Below, piece after piece: positions 11,886 to 26,800 of a stretch of 64,000 bases of DNA. A program made the position numbers and the translations under genes. The notes beneath the pieces are model-generated. The model had not been told where the DNA came from, searched no databases, and saw only the letters and a program-made list of their open reading frames with translations. The stretch is from Gordionus sp. m RMFG-2023 (taxonomy: Eukaryota; Nematomorpha; Gordioida; Chordodea; Parachordodidae), in contig NC_088776.1 of NCBI RefSeq assembly GCF_954871325.1, positions 51,478,569 to 51,542,568 on the forward strand. The letters run 5' to 3'. Positions within the stretch are counted from its first letter, which is position 1. The number at the start of each line of letters is the position of its first letter.

Positions 11886-14800
11886 TCATAAGCGGTATTT
11901 TTTTAGGTTTTTTATTGTACAAATATGTATTAAATGTCCTCTATGATCACCTAAAAGCTTGATCAAAATAACTATCAGAAACATGTTTTCTGTCTCTGAG
12001 CTCATAGGACCACCTCCAAAAATGTCCATAATTTAATATCTATGAGATCATGAGGCATACAAATAAAATTGTTTCATATATTAATTAATGGAAACATGTT
12101 TAATTTTATGATTGCTAAATTTTCTTATTTAAAATTGAGCCAAAAGTATATTTTCGTCGCTCCTGATCATTTTCAAAAAGGTTATTGCGAGATTTTGTGT
12201 ACCGACGATATTTAACCAATCTAAAAATAACCATTTTTATTTGCTAAAAAACATCTAACCATGAACGGACTTATTAAATTTAGTGTGCGATTTAAATTCT
12301 ACCACGGAATTTTATTATTATGACAATGTTATATTATTACTCTGAGTCAAAAGAGTTTGGGGTGTGAGCTGAGGTACTGCTATTCTCTCCCCTAATTTAT
12401 CCTCGCCGTCTAAATCACATAATTTAGTAAAACTTTCATGTTCGTCGAAATTCTTGGACCCCATTTTGTCAATATTTTTATTATCGTTTTGATTTTCGAT
12501 GGGAGTAAAAATTTCATTGTCTGATTCGGCTAAGTTGGCGAGGCGGGTATACTCGAAAAAAGACTTGATTGATATTTTTTTAAAGAAATTTTTGTATTGT
12601 CATATTTACGGTCGTGTAATGATTAATATTTTGGCGTCTAACGATGATTTTTTTTTATTACACTACTACAATTAATAAAATAAAAATGTTATTATATTCT
12701 GAATGGGGAAAAAAAGAAAATAAATAGAATATATGCAAATAGTAGTTAACCTTAACCAATAACTTCAAGAAATTCAACCCTGGGGTTTGCAGTGCCAAAG
12801 ATTCATTTTGACAGAGACATAGCTTCTTATTTTCGTCGCAATATTCCATCAAATTTATCAAGAAGCATAGAACCTTGGATTAATATTATTATTTTTTTCG
12901 TGGAGAGTATTTTAAATAAAATATTTAATGTCATTTTAAATTATTAGGTTTTATTTCTTTTTAGCCCTTTCTTCTTACTTCCGAATCATAAAAATGTTCT
13001 AGCCCTGCACTTAACATATGTTTATCAAGTCCAGCCCGATTAGATAAGAGAATTATCGGATTGTTGAAAAAGTTTGATATATCAAAGAGGAAAGCGGAAA
13101 AGGATAAGGCGTTAAAAAAGGAAATAATTTTTTTTTAAAATCCTGCCGAGGTTGGAGACTGACTTGAACTTTAGTTAGATCGGTTTACCCTGTGTTTATA
13201 GTTAGTGTTTCGCGGCGAAGTATATAAGATATGATATAAATATAATAATTAACATTAGTTTTTATATACTTCGCCCCCGGATTAGCGCTAATTGTAAATG
13301 CAGGGTTAAGCAGAGCAGAGCTCTATGAAATACTAACTATATACAGTTGAAGAAGAAAAAAACGTACCAATACAATCAAATCAAATATCTTATCGTTCAA
13401 TTTTTCGCCCTTAATCGCTAAAACGAGACATACGAGATCGGCGAAAAGTTTGTAATCAGTCGAAGGCAAGTTTAAGGAATTGAATACGATCTTTTTACAG
13501 CCAGTCTCTGTATAAAAAATAATAGAATATTGAATATGTAAAAGCATAAATATAAATTGCATGACAAAGATACTGTAATGAGTTTGAAATAGAACCAGAA
13601 CTCTCGGAACTTGATAAATTGTAAGAACCTCAATCAGAACATTCTCTTTAAGGTTTATAGGGATCAGAAAACTCGTTAATATGTTCAGGAAATCGAAAAC
13701 AGTTCCAACATAGGTAAAACTATATATTATATCATTGTTTAAAAATATTGGGCCATTCAAATTAGAAAGTTCTGGAGAGTTTAAATTTTTCTATTTGTTT
13801 TACTTATTAACAGAGTTTTGGATAGAAACAGAAACCCGATCGAATTTAAGAATATACATTATAACCGAAAAACTATTTTTCAAGTTAATACTGCATATTT
13901 TCTTAAATACTCAAAAGTTACTTCTTTTTTTTCTAGCTTCCGATCCAAGTTAAGGAAATAAAATAAGTTTCTCCATTCAACTCTACCAATCTGACAAAAT
14001 GACAACGATAAGATGCTATTTTAAATATTTTTAATTCAATTACAACTCTATCTAACAAGTCACGAATAAAAGTCAAAAAAAAATGAAATACCATTCTCGT
14101 GGGTCAAATTAATCATAAGCCTCAATACGCCTAGCAATAGATTCAAATGAGATGTCTTATCATAAATCGTGTCATTTTGAGATATTTTGATAGGGGAGGC
14201 TTGGTAATGAAATTCTATTAAGGGTTGTTTAAAGGTATATTCTTCCGATTCTACGATGACCTATATGTAATTAGATAATTTATAAATTATTTAAAATTTT
14301 TAGACGGAAAACTTTAAAAAAAATATATATTCTTTATACCTTTGGGTTGAGCGGAATCGTTATCAAATTTTGAATGCAATGTTTGATGATACTATTTTTA
14401 AAAAAATTATCAAAAATTGAAATAATTCTTTATTAAATAAAGAAGGATGATAAAAAATAAATAGATTAGAATTAGATGGGCCATATACATGTAAATTTAT
14501 GCGTCGCATGATTGAACCCTATTTCATTTTCGAGAAGTGCAGTTAAAACTTGGTATGTAACATTAACATTTCCTATACGGTTTTGAAAAATTGTACAATT
14601 TGAAGACAAAAAAATAAAATCACTAAAAATCACCCCAATGAAAAATAAAGTAAAAAAACGCTCTAAATTACATTAAAATAAAGATAAAACATAAAGGGTT
14701 TAAACAGGTTCAGCAAAATTAAATAGATTTGGTTCGCACCTTTTGGCGAATAGGTATAAAGGTTCGATTACGGTTAATGAAATTATCAGTTGGGTTCAGG

Positions 14801-17800
14801 TTAGCTCCCTCAGATTATAATATAGGATTGTATACAATTATATTTACCAGAGTAGTGTTCGCATGAACTCGTCCTTATAATTCAATAAATAATTTTGATT
14901 GTCTTTGTCCATAAATATGAGCTTTATTATAAAAATTTTTTTGAAGACAGAAAAAATTATATAAATCATCCTCAGGAAATAGAAATTAAATACTTTTTTA
15001 GATATAATTCCACACCTACCCTTCAATTTTTTAAATTAATATATCAAAACTAGATTTTTTTTTTTGTATAATAAAACAATTTATTTATTACCTTTAGTCA
15101 TTAAACATTTTAAAAAATTAACACTAAATTTAACTATACCATTTAACTCCCTTAAAATAGGGCAATATAATATAGGTTATACGTTTTCTAGCACCAATAT
15201 CAAAACGGATAACCGTTTAAGCTTATTTTCGATTAAGTACTCGTCGGCGACCGTGGCTGTATTGAATGATACCAGTTGTTCATAATTTTCCATGGCTAAT
15301 ATATTCATAATTTTGTATAAAATTAAATACAACGCGAATTTCAAATTTTCTCGGATAAATGTGATATAGTTATTTACATTTACTTAAAAATGACATGAGA
15401 GTCTCATATAAATAAAGAAATAAACGAAAATCTTATAAAAATAAAAGATTTAGAGAATTTCTATCTTGTCCAGTTTTTTTAAACTTTTTTTGTATTCTTT
15501 TATGAATTCCGACAGAAGATCTCATTTTATAGAATCAAATTTTAAACTAGTTTGAATGATGATGTCGATTCCTTTGTGCTCGCGCATGCATTGCCTGAAA
15601 TCGGAATTACATTTTTGGTAGCAACTAAGGTTAATAAGCGTTTCTAACGATAATCTTCGCACCTAAATTCACGAGAATGAAAATCAATTTAAATAAAAAA
15701 AATTATTCAAAGGATTTTATTGGTAAACGGAAGATGATTTTAAAAAAACAGGAGGGGTAAGGATTGGCATAAGAGGATGTTTACATCTAAGAATGCGCGA
15801 GGGTCGGATAGATAGGCAGCTTTAAGTTCCCTGGCGTTATCTTCCAAACCCGATTCGCTAGTTCCCTGCAACGCCGAGGTATGGCTGTTATTATTGACTT
15901 GATCTTTAAACAAAGCGTCGAGCAGCAAAGTGATCTTAGCGGCGTTTTTGGTGGACAGTGCATTATTAGTTTTGTCCTTGTTGGGTGACGCAGAAATATC
16001 CCGAGAATTATTGCAGCAGTGTATGAGTAAAGATAAGGTGGAAGGATCAATTTCAGAATGCATTTTTTTATCGAGAGTCAGGGAAAATACCAGGGCGGTG
16101 GTGCATTGAAAAAGATTCTAATGATAAACGAATGTTATATTCAATATATCATATAAATACAGGGTCGCGCTGTTTGGCAATAAAATATCTATTGATACTT
16201 TATGACATTTAATTAGCTAGAATCGAAACGAAATAAAGTTACTAAGCTGTTAAAAAAATAATCATCATCATTTTCTGCAAAAAAAGAATAAAATGATTAC
16301 GAACCGATTCGGTAAATGCATCGTTGAGAGAAGAGAATACGGATAAAAATAAGCCTTGCGCTCTCAAATGAGTTCTGAAAGGATTGGATAAGCATTTGTT
16401 AGCGATACCTAAAATACTATTTTAATAATATAATATCGAAATTAGATTTAGTTCACGGTGAAAATGTAAAAAATATATGTTTACAATATGCCCATTAAAA
16501 AATGACTCTTTTAAAACAAATCGAATATAAATTAATATTCGTTATTCATACAAATAATATAATTTACTATTCCTATTAGATTAGCATCTAATATTTTTTT
16601 TTAAAGTAATGTTAAATTCGTAGACATATTGGTCTATTGCATACCTTTTCCTTCTCTTTCATTTTTGCAAACAAAACTAAAAGAAAACATCAAACCTTAA
16701 ACATCTCATAGCCAATGTATTGATTCCGGGCCTGAGGCCAGCAAGTAGATATTCGACGTCGTCGTTAAAATCTTGAACCTCGCCGCACTCGTGGCATTGA
16801 TAAGCTTGTTTAACGTCCCGAACCAATTTCGCGTTATTACTGGGTTCGTGATTTGTTATCTAAAAAATGTAATGAGGTGATATTTACTACAATTGAAGAA
16901 TATTCAAACAAACAAAAAGAATGCTCACGATTTTATTGATAAATAAAGGTTTAATAAGAAATAAATAAAAAAATTTGCATTGTTACGCCCGCTTAAAAAA
17001 AATATATCGACTAAAAATATAATTAACTATTGAAAATCTCTTAATTTAAGTAATGTAGTTTCGGGTAGTTTTACAGTAATTTTTTTATAAGCGATCTCAA
17101 AAGATATATATATAAATTTCAATTATTGATAACATAATATCATATTTTTTTTCTTTTCTGACTTCTACGCCGCGTTTAAATGTGGTCTCTTTAGTCTGAA
17201 AATTATTGTTATCGCATTCATGCTCGTCCTCCTCTTCAAAGTCGGGTTTGTAAAGCGATGTAATTTTCTAAAAATTTTTTAAAAAAATTTCTTTTAATTG
17301 AATGAAATATATTTAAAATTAAAAACAGTTAATCGAAAAGTACGGAGTATGGGCTAGGGTTAATATTTGAAAAATTCTAATCATTTTTGTTAATAACTTG
17401 CCAAATTTGACAGGACATATGATTATAAGACTTATATATCCTGAGATCTTTCATGTTGAAATAATCGATTCTGAGTGAATGATTAAAAAATGAGATTTCA
17501 AATCAAAATATATAGAGGATGATCTATTTGAATTTAATGAAATCAATTATGGTTAGTACGGAATTTTTTTTAGACTTGCGTAATATTTTTCTGATTGAAA
17601 AATTGAGTTAGCCGTTATTAAAAATCGTCTCAAATCGGCTTACCAACATTACCCAATACATATTTTACACCTAATTTCAAAAATAATAATAACAAAACAA
17701 ATATAAAAGGGACCAAAAATTGTTATGTATTTATTCGTAATTGTAATTATTTTAAAAAAAATCGAATTATTAATAAAAGGAAAAGGTTGTAAAATGATAT

Positions 17801-20800
17801 TTTTTTGAGCAAGAAAAGGTTTTAAAAAATATTAAACCAGTCCACAGTCAGACAAAAATTAGCGGTATCTTTAAATAAGATAATTAACTTTTAAGGGAAA
17901 AATTTATACTTCGCGATAAAAATGCAGATAATATCGCCATGTCCATGAGAAACGAAAAATTTCAGTGTATTTTTATACGTTGTCCAAAGTTTAAGTTAGT
18001 TAAAAAATTATTTGCACAGAAAATTATTCGTTCACAAATAAGTATTAATATGAATATCGGATTGGTTCTCTATGAATATAGGATCGAATCTGTATTTGTG
18101 GATCGGCACCCTATTATATTTAAGCCTGGGCCGGGCTTGGGTTTTTGAAAATTTTTTCAAAATTAAAATTTATTATATTTAATTGCTAATTTCAAAATAT
18201 TGCAATTTTTTTTCTTCTAATAATAACAAATTTCAGGTTGTAAACAAAATGATTGCCTAAATACATTCGAATAATATTTATTTACATTAAATTTTTGAAT
18301 ATGGACTTGAGAAAATTTTTTAAAACTTAATATGGGCTTAAGAATATATTTTTTTAATTTTAAATATGGGCCGGGCCCGATTTGAGACTAAAAATTTCTT
18401 TTACTATCGGCAATGTTTATTTACCTTTTAAATTCTGAGAAATTTGTTTTTGCTAAAAAAGACTTTGTAAATTCCAATAATTTATATTTTTTAGAAAAAA
18501 TACTGCATTCGTATGAATTAGTAACATTTTTAATTTTTAATTTTAAAATTGGGTATTATATTTTTAAAAATCGATAACTAAAAAATATTAAACAAAAAAA
18601 ATTAGGTTATAATTTCTTCCATTAAATCGCGTTTTTCCTTAAAATCTACGGTACAATTTAAGATCCAAATTTTCGCCGAAATATGTAACCCTCGGGATTT
18701 AGCGAATACATGTCCAAACCTTTCTGCCATCTAGGAATAATCCCTCCAAGCTTGCGTAATATTTTTTTGGCTAAAATATTGAGTTAACCGTTTTTAAAAA
18801 TCAATTAACAATACAATCAGTATGTTTAGAAAAACTCATTACGGAAGCGAAGCAGCTAACCCTGCATTCGCAGTTAGCGCAAATTCGCGGCGGAGAATAT
18901 AAAAAAAAGCATATTCTGTATAATTCGCTCTAACTTTGAATGAGGGGTAAGGCTGTGTCCTAGATCGGTTTAATACTTAATAGCCGAAAAAGCTAAAATA
19001 AATATAAAAACATAACCGAAATAAAGTATATTTAAAGCCATAAAAGTCAATTTTTTTTTGTATGTGTCTTAATTGTTCAAAATTTTTATTTTAGATCTAA
19101 ATAGAGAGAAAATGGAATAGCAAATAACATAATTATAGAATAAAGATGTTATTCTGATTACCAATTTGAAATATATACAATATATAATATATATTTTTGT
19201 AATAAATTTAATTTCTATGCACAAATAAACCTAATTTTGTTTATTTTAATATAAAAATGTATACATTACCATATCTTGATATAATAATAATAAAATAAGT
19301 AATTTAGCAACCAATCTCAGTTGATTAACTTATAATATATACAAATTAAAACCACTTTATCCTAAGAGCTCACCTAGTCCAGTATTGTTAATGTCTGTCT
19401 AGCAATCCGAGGTTTAGGATTCATATCTTGCACGGTAAAATTTTTTCACGTATTTATAACAATACGGGAACTATAATTTTTTAAAATTTAATTAGTGATG
19501 TATACTAGTTAGATTCATTGGAGATATATTTTTAAAAAAATTCACTATAATTAGTTACTTTTGAATTTGAAAAAGAATGCAGACACTATGAGTGGCATTT
19601 TTTCAAATATAACGACCGAATTAACTAGTTACTCTTCAAGTTACTTATTAAATATATTTCATTCATTATATTTATAAAATATACAAATTAAAATTTTATT
19701 TGTAATTATATCGTCTGCTTTATATGTAATTATTTTATTTTTGACTGTAATAACGAATACTCTTAATTCTCTCTCAGAGACGTTTTTATATTAAGTTAAA
19801 ATAGAGGAATAATTTTCACGGAACTGTTACCACCTAAGCTGATTCACAAGAAAGATCTAAATAAAATATATTAAAATCGCCATGATAAAGATTGGCTTCA
19901 AAATTCATTTAGGGAAATTAATGATGACACAATTCTATAAGTATATGAGGATGAATATTTCAATCTTTAATTATATTCTATATGATTGCATCATTTATGT
20001 AACACATATCTATCTACAAGATAACAATATGCAATCAAGAAAGATTGGCTATTACTTTACGGCAGGGTTGTGCATTTGACCGAATGTGGTCAAATTCAAA
20101 TATATGTTTTTTTAAGTTAATATTAAATTTATTTTAAATATAATAGTAAAATGAATCTATAATAATAATTTTTTGAATTCATTGTCATTCAATAGCTAAC
20201 GTGTAGCTAGCAGAGTTTTGTTCTGATTCATATTCAATATTAATATTTTCTTTAATATTTTTTAATCAATTTTCCTGATGTCTTAGATTTTCAATCGATT
20301 TCTATTTTCATAAGAATATTAACCCAAATCGACCTATTTCTTTCTAAAGATGAAGTAGAACTAGGAATTGTTAGTCACTTAGGGTGGACAAAGTTTAATC
20401 TATTAACTGGAGGTCGGAATTGATTGTTTCTGGAAATTACTAATGTCCACATAATTTGCTATATTAAATATACTGTTTTTGCTTCTGAAATTAATTATAT
20501 CACTTAATTTGGTCATCACTACCTTGTAAAATAGCTAATTCTTGAATATATCACATACTTGTGAGTTCTCCTCTTGATATTGTGGACACAAAAAATAAGC
20601 AAACATTGTAGTCACATGTATTTACATCGTTTTTCCCTTTTTTAAACCTATTTTTCCTTTAAATTTTTTAGAGTATTTGACCGTATTTGACAGGTCAAAT
20701 ACTCCTCCGGTCAATTCGGTCAATTGACTGAATTTGACTGGTCAATTGACCGACTTGCCAACCCTGCTTACGGTATATTTGAAAATTTGCTCATATAAAT

Positions 20801-23800
20801 ATAATTTAAACTGATATGTCCAATCGTTATTTAGAAAATTAAATGAGTGGCATGCTTAAAATCTTATTACTTTTTTGGTTATTTAGCCGATACTTAAAAG
20901 CCGGCTATTAAGTATTATCAGTTTGAAATTTTTTTCAAAAAAAAATATTCTAATTTAAAAATTAATGCGAGTTTTTATATTTTGAAAGAATTTTTTAAAA
21001 AAATAGATAAATTTATTTATCTCTAAAATTTACGAGAAAAAAAAACTGCAATGGTCGAATTTTAATATAATTTAATTATTCTAAAATATAACAATTTAAA
21101 AAAAAAACAAAATGTTCCAGAATTATAAAAAAAAATATTCCAGCTACCAGCAACACAAGAATCTCCAGGCGATGCACTGAATTATCATAAAATAACAAGA
21201 TATTTTATCATTGTTAAAGATACGTGGTAATGAAAAGTTGTAGCTCGTTTTGTATTATTCAAAAAAATATATATATAATGAAAGATCTGCAAATAAAATA
21301 TACAGATAATGGTGAATGAAATTCACAATTTTTTTTATTTTCAGGCAAGATCTGGGGTTTTCACTAATTTTCCTCTAAAGTTTCCATAAAATTTTTACAC
21401 CTTAGTGCCTTGACTTATCTGATTTTTTTCATATTTTTTTGCACCGTACAGAAATTGTTTTATTAATAAAATGATTTTTAATCAAAGGAGGAGACAAATT
21501 AGAAAAAATATGGCCTCTTTAATAAATTTTTTAAAATAGAAAGAAAATAAAAAAAGAAACTTTTTTTGATATCCCACCAGACTTTTATAAATGATTTTAA
21601 AAAATAAATGCAAGAACTCTCAAACTAAAAGACTACATATACGTTAGGTAAGCCGAAAATAATTCCCCGGAAAAAATATCCCCTGGAAGATAATTCCCTG
21701 GAAAAAAAATCCTTGGAAAATAATTACCCGGAAAAATATTCCCCTGGAAAAAAATTCCCATAGAAAATAATTCACCGGAAAATATTTTCCCGGAAATAAA
21801 TTCCCCATTTTTTGGATTTTAAATTAAATATGGGGAAAAATTAATCCCCGGATAAAAAACCGGAAAAAATTCTTCGAATAATTTTTTTTAAATTATCAAA
21901 AAATAATCCCGTCGTTAAAATAACGAAAATATTTCTAAAAAATGATGTTAGTATTTTCTGAACGTTGAGAGTAGGGGTGACCAATACCAATATAATATTG
22001 GTTTACAATACCAATACCAATATAAACCAATATATATTTAAATATTGGTATTGCTTTTACAACCAATACCAATACCAATTACCTAAATATATTGGTTTTG
22101 ATATATTGTTTAAATACAATTTTAACCAATACCAATATTAAAAATATCATAATTATTTGGGTTTATCGTGGATAATTATATCGTGGTATTTTTTTTACTT
22201 TCATTGCAAAAACTGATTACATCTGTTATTTCTTCCAAATACTACTGTGATATCAATATTTCTGTTATTTATAATTATAGTTTATTTTTATTATGGAAAT
22301 AAATTTTTTACATGATATCTATCAATTTAGGATATTATAATAAATGAAGACCAAATAGATTTAATAAATATAGATGCTGTTGGTACTAATAATAATAGCG
22401 ATAAGGAACAAGAAGAATTATCAATATCTAATAAAAGACGAAATTCAGCAAAAATCTGGGAATTTTATACTACTTGTGATAATAAAAAAAGGCAATTTGT
22501 AATAAATGTAAAAAAATAAATATCACTTCCCAATTTTGGAACCTCAGGATTATGGACACATCTTAAATCCATCCACCCAACATTATATAAGAAATGTGAG
22601 GAAATAAATATTGGCAGTAAAAAAATTAAGACAATAAAATCATTTTTACTTAATAATATAAATAATAAAGCTAATTTAAATATTAATTATAAACTTTTTC
22701 ATTCAAAATAATTTAGCCTTTTCAATAGTTGAGGATATCACTTTTAAAAATTTAATAGCATATTGTAACCCTTCACTAACATTAGTTTCTAGAAAAACAC
22801 TAAAAATAGAAATTATGAAACATTATCATAGTTCTTTTATTAATTTAAAATCTGTACTTTCTAACATTACATCTAAATTTTCCTTAACAATAAACATTTG
22901 GTCCTCTCCAAATAAAATACCCTTTATGGGCATAACAATTCATTATATTGATAATGATTTTAAATTAAATAATCATTTATTAGATTTTGATACAATTTGT
23001 AATTATAAAAAATACAATACAATATAAAATGTAAATTTAAAAATATCGATGGCTCTAAAAAGAGCTTATAGTAAAAATGTACCTAAAAAACATGTATAAT
23101 TATGTTTAAAAATTTCTAATTGTATTTTTTGTTTATTCCTTTTAAATCAGCACTTCTATTAATATTTTTAGTATTTTTAATTCTGTATTAAAAGTAAAAT
23201 TTGAAATTGATTTATTTTGCATTACATTAGACAATGCAATTAATAATTTAGCATTTCTAAAAATTTTAAAACAAAAAGATAATTTTGATAATGTGTGTGT
23301 GCAAATGCTTTTGCCATATTATACATTTGGCTGTCATGGCTGCATTGGAACCCTTGAATACAACTTTAAAAATAATAAGAAATTTTTTAAAAATTTTTAA
23401 ACTTTCTATATCTAAATTTAAAAAACTCGAAAAATATATCTTGAAAATAATCCACACTTAAAATTTCCTTAAATTTTGGATATACCAACACGTTGGAATT
23501 CAACATACCAAATGCTTGAAAGAGCAATATTGCTCAAACCCTATTTGACAACATATACCAATCATTTACAAAATACCAATCAAGAAAATTATATTAGTGC
23601 CTTAGCCTGGAATAATATAGAAATATACCGAGAATTTCTGGAACCATTTAATTTTTCTACAGAGATGGCCTCATGTGCTAATATTCCAACAATTTCAACA
23701 ATTATTCCTTTATATTCCAGTATTTTTGAGCATGTGGAGAGTTATATCCTAATGCTATTTTAAAATAGCTTCTTTAGCTGCCTTAACAAAACTTAATAAA

Positions 23801-26800
23801 TACTATAATTATAATAAACACCTCTTTATTATTTCAACAATGATTGGCCCAAGATTTAAACTATCAAGTCATTTATTAAAGCATAATAATATGGAAACTC
23901 TTAGTGGATATCTTACTAATGAATACAATATTTATAAAATAAATAATCAAAAATTGCCAGAGATTATCTAGCAATTCCGGCCACCTCATCTAGCTCTGAA
24001 AGGGCTTTTTCAGAAGGACGGTATGTTATAACAGACCAACGTTGTTCACTAGATGAGCATACTATACAAGCTTGCTTGTGCCTAAAAAGTTAGATGCGCA
24101 TGCAAGATTCTTCTTAAATACATAAAATTATTTCCTCTTCTTATATTAAAATTATATCATTATTTTGCATTATATTTTGTATAAATAGACAGTTATGTTA
24201 CATTTTTAGTTTACTTATTTTGTTATGTTCTTTGTGATAAATAAAATGGTTCAAAATCAATACGTTTATTATTGTTGATACAAAAAATACAAGAATAAAT
24301 CAAAAATTTTTATATTCACATCACCTAATAAATTCCTAGTTTAAAAAAAGAATTTGAATTCAGTAAAATTTTGAGAGTTGGTTCTTAGCTCTGATTTTAT
24401 GGTATCATGATTTTTTTTCCCATGTTTATTTAAAATTAGAAATTAAGGGTTTTATAATCACTATTTCTATTCTTTTAATTAGTAATTTGAATTTAAACCA
24501 ATACCAATATAAACTAATAGTTACCAATATAAACCAATACCAATAGCAATACCAATACAAGAAATAGAAAATATTGTTTAAACCAATACCAATATTTTAG
24601 ACCCAATACCAATACCAATACAATATTTTGTTAATATTGGGTTTTTACTATTGGTTCCCAGCCCTAGTTGAGAGTATTTCTTTTTTAATTCCAAATGGGC
24701 AATCTTTAAATGAGAATTGATAAATCAGTTGGTAACTTTTATATTTTATAATTTAGTAGATAGCATAAAAAGAATAGATTTGTGACGATAAATTTTTATA
24801 GAAATATATGAAAATTATGAAAGAGGTTTTACAATTTAAAATTGAAAAGAAAAATGTTAAAGCAAATTTTTCCCTAGAAAGAGAAAGGTTATTTCCATTA
24901 ACCACTTTTCATCTAGACTTGAATACCATGAAGAGGGGGGGGGGGTATTTCTAACACGCCACTAAGGTTAAAATATATATAACATTAAAATGAATATTAT
25001 GACACTATTCTGTTCCGTTCGTTTATATCAGTTTGAATCCCGGACAAAAATAACATAAAGGAAATTTTTTATGTTTAATACTATTGGTTTTAAAAATTGT
25101 ATCTGATTAAAAATTTTCAAAAAAAGTATTGATCCTAATCACTGATTACAAAAGCTTATTTAATTCAAATACTATCTCAATTGAACGCTACCAAAAAATA
25201 TGGAGAATTCCATATCAAATCAACCAAGGTTTCAACCCGACCCCCTTCAATTTTTCTTAAATTTTGTATACTGGTAGTATATACTATAACTAAGAAAAAA
25301 ATGAAATTTTAACTCCCAACACTGTTTACACGCTATACATTTTTGACAAAATGTGCCTCGTTTTTTTCAAATATCTCGAATAATAATGTTAGAGAAATAA
25401 TCTAAATTATATTATGTAGCTTAATAATAGTTCTTTATGTCATACAAATAATTATATAATAGAAATATTATTAATATCGATGACCGGATGTATAAAACCG
25501 GAAATGGCCATAGAAAAAAGGTATTTTTTTCAAATTTTTTTTCCTGTAGATAGATATAACACTGCTTTATATTTGTGCCAAATCCTAAATTGGGATGAAA
25601 ATGGATCTAGGAGTTATGACTTTTTATATGGCTTAAATTGATCAAATTAACATAAATATCTTCATTTAATGAATTATGAAATAATGTTTATATTTAAAAA
25701 TTATGTCTAAATGATAGGCCCTTACTTTTTTTTATCTTTAAGAAAACTTTTAAGAAATGGCTGGGATAATGTGATTTATTTAACACTCAAGTTATATTGT
25801 AACTCGAAATTACTTGACAAAATAATTATAAACATATTTATAACTTTATTTGTCTGAAATGCATAATTACATATAATATAATATTTCATAATTATATTTA
25901 AAATATATCATAAATTAAATAATCTAAAGAATTTGAATAAATTATGACTTTTGTTTTCGTCTAGAGGAATAAAAGCTTGGAACTTTGTGTTCCAGAAATT
26001 CTCTTTGCTCTCAAAAACCTGCTTTCAATATGACTTTCTATGTTCATATATTCATTATTGCTCACAAATATGTAATTTACCCCATAGATATTATTTCTTG
26101 CATAGTTAAATAAATCTATTGTTGTCAATATGTGATGTTCATATGGACGTTGCAAGCTTGCTCGAGCTGCTAACCGTTTAGTAACCGCCCCCAAAATGTC
26201 GCATGGACTTTTACCTTGTGCGGTTTCAAAAAATGTCACTCAGCCTTTATCCCAAAATCATTTTCATGATTGTAGAGATTAATGAAATCTTTTATTTTTA
26301 TATTGGTTACTGCTACATAGGGCTGGGAACCAATAGTAAAAACCCAATATTAACAAAATATTGAATTGGTATTGGGTCTAAAATATTGGTATTGGTTTAA
26401 ACAATATTTTCTATTTCTTGTATTGGTTTATATTGGTAACTATTGGTTTATATTGGTATTGGTTTAAATTCAAATTACTAATTAAAAGAATAGAAATAGT
26501 GATTATAAAACCCTTAATTTCTAATTTTAAATAAACATGAAAAAAAATCATGATACCATAAAATTAGGGCTAAGAACCAACTCTCAAAATTTTATTGAAT
26601 TCAAATTCTTTTTTTAAACTAGGAATTTATTAGGTGATGTGAATATAAAAAATTTTGATATAATCATGTATTTTTTGTATCAACAATAATAAACGTATTG
26701 ATTTTGAACCATTTTATTTATCACAAAGAACATAGCAAAATAAGTAAACTAAAAATGTAACATAACCGTCTATTTATACAATATAATGCAAAAGAATGAT

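Noticed and set aside
13323-13760. A single 145-residue minus-strand protein
   Set aside because: It is the read-through of two WAPL exons (13719-13641 and 13505-13374) and the intron between them; the exon pieces match WAPL and the intron part does not.
15740-16063. A stand-alone 107-residue protein starting at an internal Met
   Set aside because: The frame extends upstream to a splice acceptor at 16117 and is one WAPL exon that ends at a donor near 15785.
17939-18148. Plus-strand 69-codon frame
   Set aside because: Its end falls in a GC-rich hAT remnant and the rest is low-information AT-rich sequence; no support as a gene.
21655-21872. CRISPR-like array of direct repeats and spacers
   Set aside because: Units are only about 15 bases, degenerate and have no unique spacers; this is a eukaryotic minisatellite.
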